A stretch of 64,000 nucleotides of DNA from Sulfurimonas sp. RIFOXYD12_FULL_33_39 (GTDB taxonomy: Bacteria > Campylobacterota > Campylobacteria > Campylobacterales > Sulfurimonadaceae). The stretch spans positions 234,586 through 298,585 of the forward strand of contig MICF01000003.1 of NCBI GenBank assembly GCA_001829785.1. Direction: 5' to 3'. Under the pieces are notes generated by a model, which saw only the letters and a list, made by a program, of their open reading frames with translations, made no database searches and was not told the DNA's origin. Numbering within the stretch: position 1 is the first letter of the stretch; each line of letters starts with the position of its first letter. Both the position numbers and the translations under genes were made by a program. Positions 7,949 to 16,899 of the stretch are shown here, piece after piece.

Positions 7949-10115
7949 GTTACTTTTACTATTCATTATAGCATTCTCCTCAATTATTGCCGATGATAAA
8001 GTCGGTGTATATGCAACGACAATAGAGACAAAAGATAATATTGTAAAAGCAGATGGTGAAGTTGTTGTTACTTATCGAGACTATCATCTGAGTGCTAAAA
8101 GAGCTATTTACAATAGAAACAGTGGAGAGTTAGAACTATTTGATGATATTCGTGCTACTCAGGGAGAAAGTGTTAAACTTCTCGGAGAGTATGCTAAATT
8201 AAATATAGCTCAAAAAGAGAGAGTTTTTAAACCGTTTTACATGTTGGAAAAAAACTCAAATGTTTGGTTAAGCGGCGGTGAAGGGTATTCAAAAGATAAT
8301 GATTTACATGTAGAGTCAGGTATTGTAAGCGGATGTGACCCGAACAACCCGCTTTGGAAGATGGAGTTTACGTCATCGGATTATAATTCAGAGACTATGT
8401 GGCTAAACCTCTACAACGCAAGACTTTATATATATGATATTTTAGTCTTTTATACCCCATATTTCGGCTATTCGCTTGATACTGCGAGAAGAAGCGGACT
8501 TTTACCGCCGATGGTAGGACTTTCAAATAAAGAGGGGTTTTATTATGAACAGCCTATCTTTATAGCCGAGCAGAATTGGTGGGATTTGGAGATTAAGCCT
8601 CAAATAAGAGCAAATCGCGGTGCCGGTGTTTATTCTACTTTTAGATTTGTTGATAGCAGCATCTCAAAAGGCTCTTTAACGGCGGGCTATTTTAAGGAAA
8701 AAGAGAGCTATTTTCTTGATAGCAGTTTGGCAAATAAAAAGCATTACGGGTTTAATTTTTTATATGAAAATAGTGATTTTGCGAATCAGTGGTTTGATAC
8801 AAGTTTTGAGGGACAATCCGGCTTATATATGGATATAGTTAACATGAATGATGTTGATTATATAAATCTATCTACAAATGATACAACAAAAAATGTAACG
8901 GCAACACAGTTACTATCGAGAGTCAATACCTTTTACAATACAGACAATGACTATATAGGCGCTTATTTTAAGTACTATAAAGATTTGACTCTTGATAGCA
9001 ATGAAAATACTCTTCAAAATCTTCCTTCTATTCACTATCACAGATATCTCGACTCTTTTTTAGATAACTACTTTTTATACAATATAGATGTAAAGAGTAA
9101 CAACTATTACAGAGATGTAGGTAAAAATGCTATCCAAACAGATATAAATATTCCACTTACGCTTCAGACGTCACTTTTTGATGAGTTTATGAATGTTTCA
9201 TATAAATCATATATTTATGCACAGCATACGGCATTTAACGCAAAGGAAAATATTGTAACGGCAGATGAATACAATAACGGTTTTTTTGCCAGAAATTACC
9301 ACTCCTTAACTCTCTCTTCACAACTTACCCGTGCTTATGATGATATAACACATGTAATTGATTTTGGAGGACGATATCAGTTTGCCGGTTCTGAACTTGA
9401 GGATGGCTATTATGATGAAAAAAGAGATTACTGTTCTATAAAAGCAAATAAAACAGAGCCTATTTGTGAGTTTTACAATATTGCAGATATAGAAGAGAAT
9501 ATGCAACTCTATTTTTCACAATATTTGTATGATATATCCGGAAAACAGATAGTCTATCATAAACTGTCCCAAAACTTCTCTTATGAAGATGCAGGTTCTG
9601 AAGTAGGCGAACTCGAAAATGAACTAGATTATCAGATTAACGATAGCTTGAATTTTTATAACAATATGTTCTATAACTATGATGAGAATGCTTTTTCTAA
9701 AAATTTTAATAAAATATTATATACAAACAGTAGTTTTGACATTAGTCTCTCTCACATGTACAAAAATAGCTTTTTGCCTTATACGGTTAAAACTTCACCG
9801 ATAACTAGTTATGTGACATCAACTATTAATTATAAATACAATAAACGTTACTCTTATAGGTTTAGACAAGATTATGATTTAGAGAGAAATGAAAAAAAGA
9901 GTTTAGAGATTGGATTTTTATATCAGAAAAGATGTTGGGATTTTGGTCTTACTTATCTTGAAAACAATAGACCTGTACTTAACAAAAACGGTGTGTCTGA
10001 TTCAATATATGACAGATATATTTACGTTACTATAAGACTTAAGCCGATAATGAAACAAGATGGCGGATTGTCAGGATTTGTGTATAGGCTTCCTGATAGA
10101 AACGAGATAAATTAA
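7941..10115 (+). CDS. lptD: LPS-assembly outer-membrane protein
   Basis: Outer-membrane beta-barrel that, with LptE, inserts lipopolysaccharide into the outer leaflet. The product is 724 residues, within the LptD range. A signal peptide covers about residues 1-17 (LLLLFIIAFSSIIA). The N-terminal OstA/LptA-like domain (about 20-135) has the expected pattern: TIETKDNIVKADGEVVV, YHLSAKRAIYNRNSGELELFDDI. The barrel follows, with YTPYFGYSLDTARRSGLLPP matching the conserved LptD start-of-barrel segment. Cys residues at the domain junction (SGCDPNNPLW) and in the barrel could form the family disulfides. The final strands carry IYVTIRLKP. It overlaps the RDD gene by 8 bases. Confidence 0.92.
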   Translation: MLKLLLLFIIAFSSIIADDKVGVYATTIETKDNIVKADGEVVVTYRDYHLSAKRAIYNRNSGELELFDDIRATQGESVKLLGEYAKLNIAQKERVFKPFYMLEKNSNVWLSGGEGYSKDNDLHVESGIVSGCDPNNPLWKMEFTSSDYNSETMWLNLYNARLYIYDILVFYTPYFGYSLDTARRSGLLPPMVGLSNKEGFYYEQPIFIAEQNWWDLEIKPQIRANRGAGVYSTFRFVDSSISKGSLTAGYFKEKESYFLDSSLANKKHYGFNFLYENSDFANQWFDTSFEGQSGLYMDIVNMNDVDYINLSTNDTTKNVTATQLLSRVNTFYNTDNDYIGAYFKYYKDLTLDSNENTLQNLPSIHYHRYLDSFLDNYFLYNIDVKSNNYYRDVGKNAIQTDINIPLTLQTSLFDEFMNVSYKSYIYAQHTAFNAKENIVTADEYNNGFFARNYHSLTLSSQLTRAYDDITHVIDFGGRYQFAGSELEDGYYDEKRDYCSIKANKTEPICEFYNIADIEENMQLYFSQYLYDISGKQIVYHKLSQNFSYEDAGSEVGELENELDYQINDSLNFYNNMFYNYDENAFSKNFNKILYTNSSFDISLSHMYKNSFLPYTVKTSPITSYVTSTINYKYNKRYSYRFRQDYDLERNEKKSLEIGFLYQKRCWDFGLTYLENNRPVLNKNGVSDSIYDRYIYVTIRLKPIMKQDGGLSGFVYRLPDRNEIN

Positions 10116-10119
10116 AATT

Positions 10120-10782
10120 ATGAAAAAATACAAAAATATTTTAATTAATCGTCAAGATGCGGCTAAGAAGCTTCAAGATGTTATACCTATGCAAAGACTT
10201 AAAGATGAAAATTGGAGATTAATTGCACTTTCAAGAGGAGGATTGGAACTTGCGTATCAAATCCGCTCAAAATATAAAAATAGTATAGATTTTCTTTTTT
10301 CAGAAGCTATTTTAGCTCCAAATAATAGCGAATGCGAAATAGCCAGAGTTTGCGAGAGTGAAGAGATCGTTATAAATGAAAAACTTGTCTCTGCATTTGG
10401 GATAAAGTATGACTATATCTATGGGGAAGCACGCAGAAAACATGAGGAGAAAATACTAAGTTATATTTATCAATATAGAAAGGGTCGCCCTTTTTCGTCA
10501 ATGCATAATCAGATAGTTTTGTTAGTCGATGAGGGAAGTGAGACGGGGTTAAAGTTTATGACTGCGCTAAAAGCAATTTTGGCAATGAAGCCAAAAGCGG
10601 TATATATTGCAACCCCTGTTGTTCCGAGTGATGTTTTGGATTCACTCGAACCGTTTGCGGATGATGTATTTTTTCTTTACAATATAGATGACTATGTAGA
10701 AACATCGTTATATTATGAAGAGTTAGAGAAGATAGATGAAGAGAGAATAGAAAAGATACTAGGAGAAAAAAATGAAGTATGA
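10120..10782 (+). CDS. Phosphoribosyltransferase-domain protein
   Basis: A 220-residue cytoplasmic protein with a type I phosphoribosyltransferase fold. The N-terminal half has WRLIALSRGGLELAYQI (the PPi-loop region) and the second half has IVLLVDEGSETGLKFMTA, a variant of the PRPP-binding loop (usually VDD..TTG.T) with Glu in place of the second Asp. The substrate is unknown. The gene is 4 bases after lptD and overlaps pnp by 11 bases, so it belongs to the purD-pnp run. It may act in purine salvage or be a regulatory member of the family; the sequence does not decide. Confidence 0.8.
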   Translation: MKKYKNILINRQDAAKKLQDVIPMQRLKDENWRLIALSRGGLELAYQIRSKYKNSIDFLFSEAILAPNNSECEIARVCESEEIVINEKLVSAFGIKYDYIYGEARRKHEEKILSYIYQYRKGRPFSSMHNQIVLLVDEGSETGLKFMTALKAILAMKPKAVYIATPVVPSDVLDSLEPFADDVFFLYNIDDYVETSLYYEELEKIDEERIEKILGEKNEV

Positions 10783-12949
10783 TGTTAATGTAGATTTAAA
10801 AAATAGAAGTGAAGAGTATTCATTTACGCAAGTTGCAAAACAAGCAAACGGTGCTGCATGGTTAAAAAGCGGCAAAACAGTTATTCTTGCAACGGTAGTG
10901 ATAGATGAGACTGAAATAGTAAAAGATGATTTTCTCCCTCTAACGGTTCAATACATTGAAAAAACATACGCGGCAGGTAAAATTCCTGGCGGTTTTTTTA
11001 AACGTGAAACAAAACCAAGTGATTTTGAAACATTAACTTCGCGTATAGTTGACCGCTCACTTCGCCCGCTTTTTCCTAAAGGGTTTGGATATCCTACTCA
11101 AATAACTATTATGACATTTAGCGTTGACAAAGAGTCAGACTTACAGGTTTTGGCGCTTAGTGCAGCTTCGGCAGCACTTTATGTCAGTAATATAGATATA
11201 AATACGTCGATATCTGCCGTAAGAGCGGCAAAAGTTGATGGAGAACTTATACTTAATCCGACTCTATCGCAGTTAAACAACTCTACTTTGGATTTGTATC
11301 TTTCAGGAACAAAAGATGATTTGTTGATGATTGAGATGAGAAGTGTTGGAGGAGAAAAAGTAGATAGTACTTTGATTATAGACCCGTTAATGGATCCTAC
11401 GCTAAGTGCTCCAGTAATAACGACACATGTTTCAAATGCACTGAATGAAGATGAACTTATAAACATTTTTGAAAAAACACAAAAAGTTCTTTTTGAGAGC
11501 AATGTGAAGTATGAAGAGGCTTTCAAATCTTTTAAAAAAGAAACATTAAAGATAGAATATAAAGCACATGTAGTAAATGAAGAGATGGTTTCATATGTGA
11601 GAGACAATCACATGTCAGATATCAAATCTGCTATGAACCAGATGGCAAAATCAGAACGTTCAACTGCCCTAAGACAACTTAGAAAAAACATAATAGCCAT
11701 AAAAGCAGAGTGGTCGGATGTAGAACAAGAGGTATCTTTAAAAGATGCCATTGAAAAGGTAAAAAAAGAGCAGGTTAGAGCTCAAATCTTAAATGAGAGA
11801 GTTCGAGCCGATGGAAGAGCGTTAAATGAAGTTAGACCTATCAGTATAAACACAAACATACTTCCAAGCGCTCATTCATCTTGTCTTTTTACCCGCGGAC
11901 AGACACAGGCACTTGTCGTACTTACTATGGGCGGACCTAAAGATGCTCAAATGTTTGAAAATTTAACTGATGAAGGCACTCAAAATGAGAACTTTATGGT
12001 TCACTACAACTTTCCGGGGTTTAGTGTCGGCGAAGCCTCACCGATTATGGGAACAAAGAGAAGAGAGTTAGGACATGGGAACTTAGCTAAGAGAGCATTA
12101 GAGCCTATCATAAATCTTGACGGACAGACTATTCGCCTTGTTTCCGAAATTTTAGAGTCAAACGGTTCATCTTCAATGGCTACTGTCTGCGGCGGTTATA
12201 TGGCTTTAAAAGCTGCTGATATTGATACTTCCGACACTGTAGCAGGTATTGCCATGGGTATGGTTAGTGATGGCGAAAAATATGCAATTCTCTCAGATAT
12301 TATGGGATTAGAAGATCATGACGGAGATTTGGATTTTAAAGTAACAGGCTCAAAAGATGGCATAACTGCTATGCAGATGGATATAAAACTCGGTGGAATT
12401 AGTCTAAATATTTTAAAAGAGGCTCTTTATCAAGCAAAAGAGGGAAGAAGTCATATAATTGACATAATGCAAGAAGCTGAGAAAAGTATAGAGTTTAATG
12501 ACGGTGTATTGCCAAGTACTGACTTTTTTCATATAAATCCTAGTTTTATAGGCGATATTATTGGTCAGGCCGGCAAAACAATCCGTGAAATAATCGAGAA
12601 GTTTGAAGTTGCTATAGATATCGATAAAAAAGACGGTAAAGTCAAAATAACAGGTAAAAATAAAACCGGCGTAAAAGCGGCACGTGAGCATATAGAGGGA
12701 ATTGTAAATACTCCAAAAGTTGCTAAAATTGAGTATAAAGTCGGTGATAAATATAAAGGTACGGTTAAAAAAATAGTTGATTTTGGTGCATTTATAGAGC
12801 TTCCTGACGGAACGGACGGATTGATACATATCTCAAAAATATCTGATCAAAGAGTTGAGAAAGTATCAGATGTTTTAAAAGAGGGCGATGAGATAAATGT
12901 AGAGATATTAGAGTTTAAAGGCAATAAAATTTCTCTAGGTCGTGCATAA
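10772..12949 (+). CDS. pnp: Polyribonucleotide nucleotidyltransferase (PNPase)
   Basis: Phosphorolytic 3'-5' exoribonuclease that degrades mRNA and structured RNA and can add tails. The product is 725 residues, the normal length. Two RNase PH domains are visible (about 5-230 and 320-545): the first has PGGFFKRETKPSD, the second RADGRALNEVRPI, SSCLFTRGQTQALVV and HYNFPGFSVGE. A KH domain (about 580-645) has FIGDIIGQAGKTIREI, and an S1 domain (about 650-720) has YKGTVKKIVDFGAFIEL and DGLIHISKIS. The C-terminal tail is very short, so no RNase E-binding extension is expected. Start overlaps the upstream gene. Confidence 0.97.
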   Translation: MKYDVNVDLKNRSEEYSFTQVAKQANGAAWLKSGKTVILATVVIDETEIVKDDFLPLTVQYIEKTYAAGKIPGGFFKRETKPSDFETLTSRIVDRSLRPLFPKGFGYPTQITIMTFSVDKESDLQVLALSAASAALYVSNIDINTSISAVRAAKVDGELILNPTLSQLNNSTLDLYLSGTKDDLLMIEMRSVGGEKVDSTLIIDPLMDPTLSAPVITTHVSNALNEDELINIFEKTQKVLFESNVKYEEAFKSFKKETLKIEYKAHVVNEEMVSYVRDNHMSDIKSAMNQMAKSERSTALRQLRKNIIAIKAEWSDVEQEVSLKDAIEKVKKEQVRAQILNERVRADGRALNEVRPISINTNILPSAHSSCLFTRGQTQALVVLTMGGPKDAQMFENLTDEGTQNENFMVHYNFPGFSVGEASPIMGTKRRELGHGNLAKRALEPIINLDGQTIRLVSEILESNGSSSMATVCGGYMALKAADIDTSDTVAGIAMGMVSDGEKYAILSDIMGLEDHDGDLDFKVTGSKDGITAMQMDIKLGGISLNILKEALYQAKEGRSHIIDIMQEAEKSIEFNDGVLPSTDFFHINPSFIGDIIGQAGKTIREIIEKFEVAIDIDKKDGKVKITGKNKTGVKAAREHIEGIVNTPKVAKIEYKVGDKYKGTVKKIVDFGAFIELPDGTDGLIHISKISDQRVEKVSDVLKEGDEINVEILEFKGNKISLGRA

Positions 12950-13021
12950 TCTATTTTCTACATGTAGATTACATGTAGAGTTGTTTTTATAAAGTTAAAC
13001 TATCTTTTAGCACTTTTTATG

Positions 13022-13027
13022 TATAAT
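13022..13027 (+). promoter_or_regulatory. -10 element of the atpE promoter
   Basis: TATAAT in TTTATGTATAATTCGC predicts a transcript starting near 13034 and a leader of about 105 bases before atpE. The leader contains TTCGG and CCGAA arms that can pair around a 15-base loop (about 13085-13110). No consensus -35 is present. Confidence 0.5.
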
Positions 13028-13139
13028 TCGCAATCAAATTTTAGTAGGGAAATCCTTGCATTTATGTATGGGTTGCTATATTCATTCGGATATGGTTACG
13101 TTAGCCGAAAAAGTTTGTAATAATTTTAATGGAGAAACT

Positions 13140-13454
13140 ATGAAAAAAATTCTTTTCTTAATGGTAGCATTCGCTGCTGCTGCATTCGCAAATGACGGTG
13201 AGGTTGCTAACCAAACTCTTAAAGCTTACTCAATGATCGCTGCTGGTCTTGGTCTTGGTCTTGCTGCTCTTGGTGGAGCTATCGGTATGGGTCATACTGC
13301 AGCTGCAACTATTGCTGGTACTGCAAGAAACCCAGGTTTAGGTGCTAAACTTATGACAACTATGTTCATCGCTCTTGCAATGATCGAAGCTCAAGTTATC
13401 TACGCACTAGTAATTGCTCTTATCGCACTTTACGCAAACCCTTATTTAGGTTAA
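13140..13454 (+). CDS. atpE: ATP synthase F0 subunit c
   Basis: Proteolipid that forms the rotating c-ring of F0F1 ATP synthase in the inner membrane. The product is 104 residues: a cleavable signal-like N-terminus (MKKILFLMVAFAAAAFA) and two transmembrane helices separated by the polar loop TARNPGLG. The ion-binding carboxylate is Glu in ALAMIEAQVIYAL; it is not followed by Ser, so proton rather than Na+ coupling is likely. The ATG at 13140 has GGAG six bases upstream; the frame is open further back but lacks a ribosome binding site there. As in other Campylobacterota, atpE lies apart from the main atp operon, and it follows pnp, as I recall for Helicobacter. Its codons are strongly biased, suggesting high expression. 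Confidence 0.95.
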   Translation: MKKILFLMVAFAAAAFANDGEVANQTLKAYSMIAAGLGLGLAALGGAIGMGHTAAATIAGTARNPGLGAKLMTTMFIALAMIEAQVIYALVIALIALYANPYLG

Positions 13455-13470
13455 TCAAATCTAAATATTA

Positions 13471-13488
13471 AAGCACCTTCGGGTGTTT
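13471..13488 (+). terminator. Terminator after atpE
   Basis: AAGCACC and GGTGTTT pair over seven positions (one G-U) around a TTCG tetraloop, followed by TTAAAAAT. It lies 17 bases after the atpE stop and 17 bases before the tRNA gene. Confidence 0.7.
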
Positions 13489-13505
13489 TAAAAATCCTCT
13501 TTAAT

Positions 13506-13590
13506 GCGACCGTGGTGGAACGGTAGACACACTACCTTGAGGTGGTAGCGCCCTACGGGTGTGGGAGTTCAAATCTCCCCGGTCGCACCA
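13506..13590 (+). tRNA. tRNA-Leu (anticodon GAG)
   Basis: An 85-base cloverleaf with encoded CCA. The acceptor stem GCGACCG pairs with CGGTCGC (13580-13586). The anticodon arm reads CTACC-TTGAGGT-GGTAG with anticodon GAG, which reads CUC and CUU leucine codons. A variable arm (CGCCCTACGGGTG) marks a class II tRNA, and the T-arm contains GTTCAAATC. The sequence is close to the classic Leu(GAG) pattern. Confidence 0.96.
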
Positions 13591-13787
13591 TATCTGTCAA
13601 TATAAATTTACTTCATCCTTTGACACTTATAAAGTATTTAGAATTATAAGTTCACTTATCTATTCAATGATTTTATGCCAAATATATAGTTATTTTTATA
13701 ATATCTTGATATTTTTGAAAGATTATTGATACATTACTGATAATTTATAAACTATAATTAAAATAATAAAATAAAAAGTAGGATAAT
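13591..13787 (+). promoter_or_regulatory. AT-rich spacer with probable promoter of the potassium operon
   Basis: A 197-base very AT-rich gap. It holds one inverted repeat, ACTTATAA (13625-13632) with TTATAAGT (13644-13651), and two TATAAT boxes (13697-13702 and 13753-13758). The second would start a transcript near 13765, about 23 bases before the 26-residue ORF. The inverted repeat could be an operator or tRNA-distal terminator. I see nothing else. Confidence 0.4.
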
Positions 13788-13868
13788 ATGTCAGTAAGTG
13801 ATATTGTGATGCTATCAATATTGGTAATTTTAACAGTTCTTGTATTAGTAAAGTTGCCTAGTGCATGA
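13788..13868 (+). CDS. 26-residue single-span membrane peptide, KdpF-like in size and position
   Basis: An ATG at 13788, preceded by TAGGAT, opens a 26-codon frame encoding MSVSDIVMLSILVILTVLVL, then VKLPSA. It is one predicted transmembrane helix with short polar ends. Its stop overlaps the start of the KdpD-type kinase (ATGA at 13865), which argues for real, coupled translation. KdpF, a 29-residue subunit of the KdpFABC potassium pump, has similar size and character, but no kdpABC genes are present here; the neighbours are KdpDE-type regulators and TrkAH. I infer a small accessory subunit or regulator of the kinase or of TrkH. Similarity to KdpF at sequence level is not demonstrable by eye. 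Confidence 0.6.
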   Translation: MSVSDIVMLSILVILTVLVLVKLPSA

Positions 13869-14890
13869 CAATAAGCTTTAATACAAAGTATATTTTCATT
13901 CTCAAAGGGTTGGGAATATTATTTGTTATAACTCTTGTGAGTCATATTTTTCGTGAGCATTTAGATATTATAAATATCGCTCTAATTCATATTATCCCAG
14001 TTGTTATAGTTGCAATTCACGGAAATATGAAGGCTACGATTTTTATTACTCTATTGAGTGTAATTTTCTTTAACTTTCTTTATATTCCTCCATTATATAG
14101 TTTTACTGTTCACAACGAACTCTATATCTGGAGTTTTTTTATTTTTGCAATCGTAGGATGGATTATTACTGTTCAAGCTAAAAATTTATATACTCAAACA
14201 AAACAAAATGAGATGCGTGAAAGTTTATTAAATATCATTTCACACGATTTACGAACCCCTTTATCTACTATTATAGGTACTACAAATTTAGTTTTGTCTA
14301 ATGAAAATATGGATAAAGAAAATATGAAAAGTTTGCTGGATGATATAAATTATGCCTCATTGCGTATGAAAAGATTAATCACAAATATTTTAGACAGTAC
14401 GAGACTATCAAGTGCAGATATGAGTTTAAAATATGAGTGGTGTGATTTTGATGATATAGCGGGAGTTGCTCTTGAAGAGTTTTCAGATAAACAAAAAGAT
14501 GAACTTTTAGATATCAAGATTGATGATTTTGGGTTATACTGGGGTGATAATATTTTATTAAAGCAGTTAATTGTAAATCTTTTGGATAATGCTTTTAAAT
14601 ATTCAAAGAACAATACAAAAGTCACTTTGAAAATAGTTGATTTGGGTAGCAGTGTAAAAATAGAGATTTTTAACCAAAGTAATCACATTGACAAAACAAA
14701 GCTTAAAAATATTTTTGATAAGTTTTATCGCCTTGAAGACACTGACGATATATCAGGTAGCGGCATAGGACTCGCAATTTGTAAAAGTATAGTGAGCCTT
14801 CACGGTGGAAGCATTAAAGCAAGTGCAATAGATGAGGGTATATTAATAGAGGTAAATTTACCTATAGCAAAAAAGGCAAAATTGGTATGA
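13865..14890 (+). CDS. KdpD-type sensor histidine kinase, short form
   Basis: Membrane histidine kinase of 341 residues. Residues about 12-105 contain four hydrophobic segments matching the DUF4118 membrane domain of KdpD (NIALIHIIPVVIVAI, FFNFLYIPPLYSFTV). The HisKA domain has the phospho-accepting His127 in ISHDLRTPLSTIIGTTN. The ATPase domain has the N box LIVNLLDNAFKYSKN and the G box GSGIGLAICKSIVSLHGGSI. The large cytoplasmic KdpD and universal-stress domains found at the N-terminus of E. coli KdpD are absent, so the signal is probably read by the membrane domain. The start overlaps the small upstream ORF and the end overlaps the response regulator (ATGA), a tight operon with trkA and trkH. 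The likely role is sensing potassium or turgor. Confidence 0.88.
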   Translation: MTISFNTKYIFILKGLGILFVITLVSHIFREHLDIINIALIHIIPVVIVAIHGNMKATIFITLLSVIFFNFLYIPPLYSFTVHNELYIWSFFIFAIVGWIITVQAKNLYTQTKQNEMRESLLNIISHDLRTPLSTIIGTTNLVLSNENMDKENMKSLLDDINYASLRMKRLITNILDSTRLSSADMSLKYEWCDFDDIAGVALEEFSDKQKDELLDIKIDDFGLYWGDNILLKQLIVNLLDNAFKYSKNNTKVTLKIVDLGSSVKIEIFNQSNHIDKTKLKNIFDKFYRLEDTDDISGSGIGLAICKSIVSLHGGSIKASAIDEGILIEVNLPIAKKAKLV

Positions 14891-15576
14891 AAAATTATCT
14901 TATTCAAATTGTAGAAGATGATTCTTCCGTTAAGAAGCTATTAGAGATTACCTTTAAAGAGTATGAATTTAACTATGTGTCATGTGAAAGTAAAAAAAGT
15001 GCAATGATGATGTTTTTAAGCCATAATCCTGACTTGCTGATTGTTGATCTCGGTTTGCCTGATGGCGATGGTAAAGAGTTTATAAAACAGATAAGAGAGA
15101 TATCTAAACTTCCAATTGTCGTTCTTAGTGCAAGACATGACGAAAAAGAGATTATAGCGGCTCTTGACGCCGGAGCGGATGATTATATAACAAAACCTTT
15201 TTCAGTCAATGAGCTTTTGGCACGAATCAGAGCAAATTTAAGACGCGACATAAGTGATGAAAATATACCTGATAAAATAATATGTGGCGAGCTAAAGATG
15301 GATATCGCTTCAAGAGATATTTTTTTTAAGCAAGAGCAGTTAAAACTAACCCCGATCGAGTATGAACTATTAAAATATTTTTTATTAAATACAAACAAGA
15401 CACTCACGCACAAGCAGATATTAAAAGAGGTATGGGGTATAGGATATCAAAATGAGATGCAGTATTTGAGAACTTATGTAAACACACTTAGAAAAAAAAT
15501 AGAACAAAACAGTACGAGACCAAATTACATCAAAACAGAATCCGGTATCGGATATAGATTTTGTTGCAATAACTAA
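14887..15576 (+). CDS. KdpE-type response regulator (OmpR family)
   Basis: A 229-residue transcription factor. The receiver domain (about 1-118) has the acidic pair EDD at 10-12, the phospho-acceptor Asp54 in LLIVDLGLPDGDG, and the switch Lys in YITKPFS. The C-terminal winged helix (about 130-229) has LTPIEYELLKYFLLN and LRTYVNTLRKKIEQN, ending GIGYRF as in OmpR/KdpE proteins. It overlaps the kinase gene by 4 bases, so this is its cognate regulator. It probably controls this potassium-uptake operon, though I cannot identify its binding sites. Confidence 0.92.
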   Translation: MKNYLIQIVEDDSSVKKLLEITFKEYEFNYVSCESKKSAMMMFLSHNPDLLIVDLGLPDGDGKEFIKQIREISKLPIVVLSARHDEKEIIAALDAGADDYITKPFSVNELLARIRANLRRDISDENIPDKIICGELKMDIASRDIFFKQEQLKLTPIEYELLKYFLLNTNKTLTHKQILKEVWGIGYQNEMQYLRTYVNTLRKKIEQNSTRPNYIKTESGIGYRFCCNN

Positions 15577-15588
15577 AGGGAAAAATCA

Positions 15589-16899
15589 ATGGATATCATA
15601 ATTGCAGGGGCAGGAAGAGTGGGTTTTAGGCTGGCAAAGTCACTTAGTGTAAAACATAATGTTATTATTATGGATAAAAATGAAGAGGCACTGGAAAAGA
15701 TTCAAGAAAGCGTGGACGTGCTTACGATTCCTGGTAATGTGGAAGATCCAAAAAGTTATATACCTTTACAGGATAAGACAATAGATATTTTTATAGCAGT
15801 TACCGATTCGGACGAGATAAATCTAATATCTTCTATTATAGCCTCGGAAAAAATAGATGTAAAAAGAAAAATAATACGGCTAAAAAATGATTTTTTTGCA
15901 AGAAGCAGTATAGCAAAAAAAATTGGTATTACGGATGCCGTATTCCCATATAACTTGACTGCAAAAAGTATAGTATCGCTTCTGGATTATCCTAAAGCAA
16001 ATAATGTAAAAAGTTTTATGCAGACAAGCAATAAGCTAATATCTATTAAAATTGACAGCCATTATGAAGAGTTGTCTATATTTAAGATAGAAACGCGTAA
16101 AGTAAAAGTAGTAGGTATTGATAGCGGTAAAAAATTTCATATACCCCACGGGGATGAAAAGTTAAAAAAAGGTGATATGGTATATCTGTTTGGCAAAGAA
16201 AAAAATATTAGACTTATTTGCCAAGAATTAAATCATGCGATGCCAAAGAGTATAAAAAACATTGCAATTTTTGGAGCTGATATCTTGGGTATAGAGATAG
16301 CTCAAGCTCTTGGAAAAAACGATGTAAGAATTAAAATAATAGAGAAAGATTTGCAAAAATGTAAAGAAGCTTCGGAAATATTACAAAATAGTGCAACAAT
16401 AATAAACAGCAAATACGGTGATTTTAGGCTTTATGATGAAGAAGGACTGAAAAATGCGGATATGATTATTGCTTCAACAACTAATGATGAAGAAAATATT
16501 ATTAAATGTATTGAAGCAAAAGAGCAGGGAGTACAAAAAGTAATTGCTATAAATAATGATATAGAACATTACAATTTAATGCACTCACTCGGAATAGTTG
16601 TAGTAAGAGGACCTAAAGTAAATGCATTTAACTCTATCATGGAGACAATTGGCTCAAATTCGGTAGTTAATGAGAAACTCTTTTGCGGTGGGTCGGCTAT
16701 ATGTTTTATTAGGGAATTGAAAAATGAACATCAGACTATAAACCCATTAAATATAAACGGCGCAGTTTCTTATATAGTTTCAAATGATGAATTGAATCCT
16801 TTTGATTCAAAATATACACTTCGCAACCCTATAGTGGTAATTACATTTTGTGTGCGTCAAAAAGAGGAAGAGGCAAGACATTGGATAAACAAACTTTAA
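15589..16899 (+). CDS. trkA: Trk system potassium uptake protein TrkA
   Basis: Peripheral NAD(H)-binding gating subunit of the Trk potassium channel. The product is 436 residues. It has two RCK units: the first begins DIIIAGAGRVGFRLAKSL with a dinucleotide-binding GAGRVG and a following acidic residue in VIIMDKNEEAL; the second begins around residue 223 with NIAIFGADILGIEIAQAL. Each unit is followed by a TrkA-C-type region. The second nucleotide motif is less canonical (GADILG). The start ATG has AAAGGGA upstream. The 3' end overlaps trkH, so stoichiometric translation is likely. Confidence 0.92.
   Translation: MDIIIAGAGRVGFRLAKSLSVKHNVIIMDKNEEALEKIQESVDVLTIPGNVEDPKSYIPLQDKTIDIFIAVTDSDEINLISSIIASEKIDVKRKIIRLKNDFFARSSIAKKIGITDAVFPYNLTAKSIVSLLDYPKANNVKSFMQTSNKLISIKIDSHYEELSIFKIETRKVKVVGIDSGKKFHIPHGDEKLKKGDMVYLFGKEKNIRLICQELNHAMPKSIKNIAIFGADILGIEIAQALGKNDVRIKIIEKDLQKCKEASEILQNSATIINSKYGDFRLYDEEGLKNADMIIASTTNDEENIIKCIEAKEQGVQKVIAINNDIEHYNLMHSLGIVVVRGPKVNAFNSIMETIGSNSVVNEKLFCGGSAICFIRELKNEHQTINPLNINGAVSYIVSNDELNPFDSKYTLRNPIVVITFCVRQKEEEARHWINKL

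Noticed and set aside
11179..11607. 142-residue ORF antisense to pnp
   Set aside because: Shadow frame; pnp is complete and canonical on the other strand.
13056..13139. N-terminal extension of AtpE (MHLCMGCYIHSDMV...)
   Set aside because: The frame is open, but there is no ribosome binding site before it. The ATG at 13140 has GGAG and yields a proper signal-type N-terminus.
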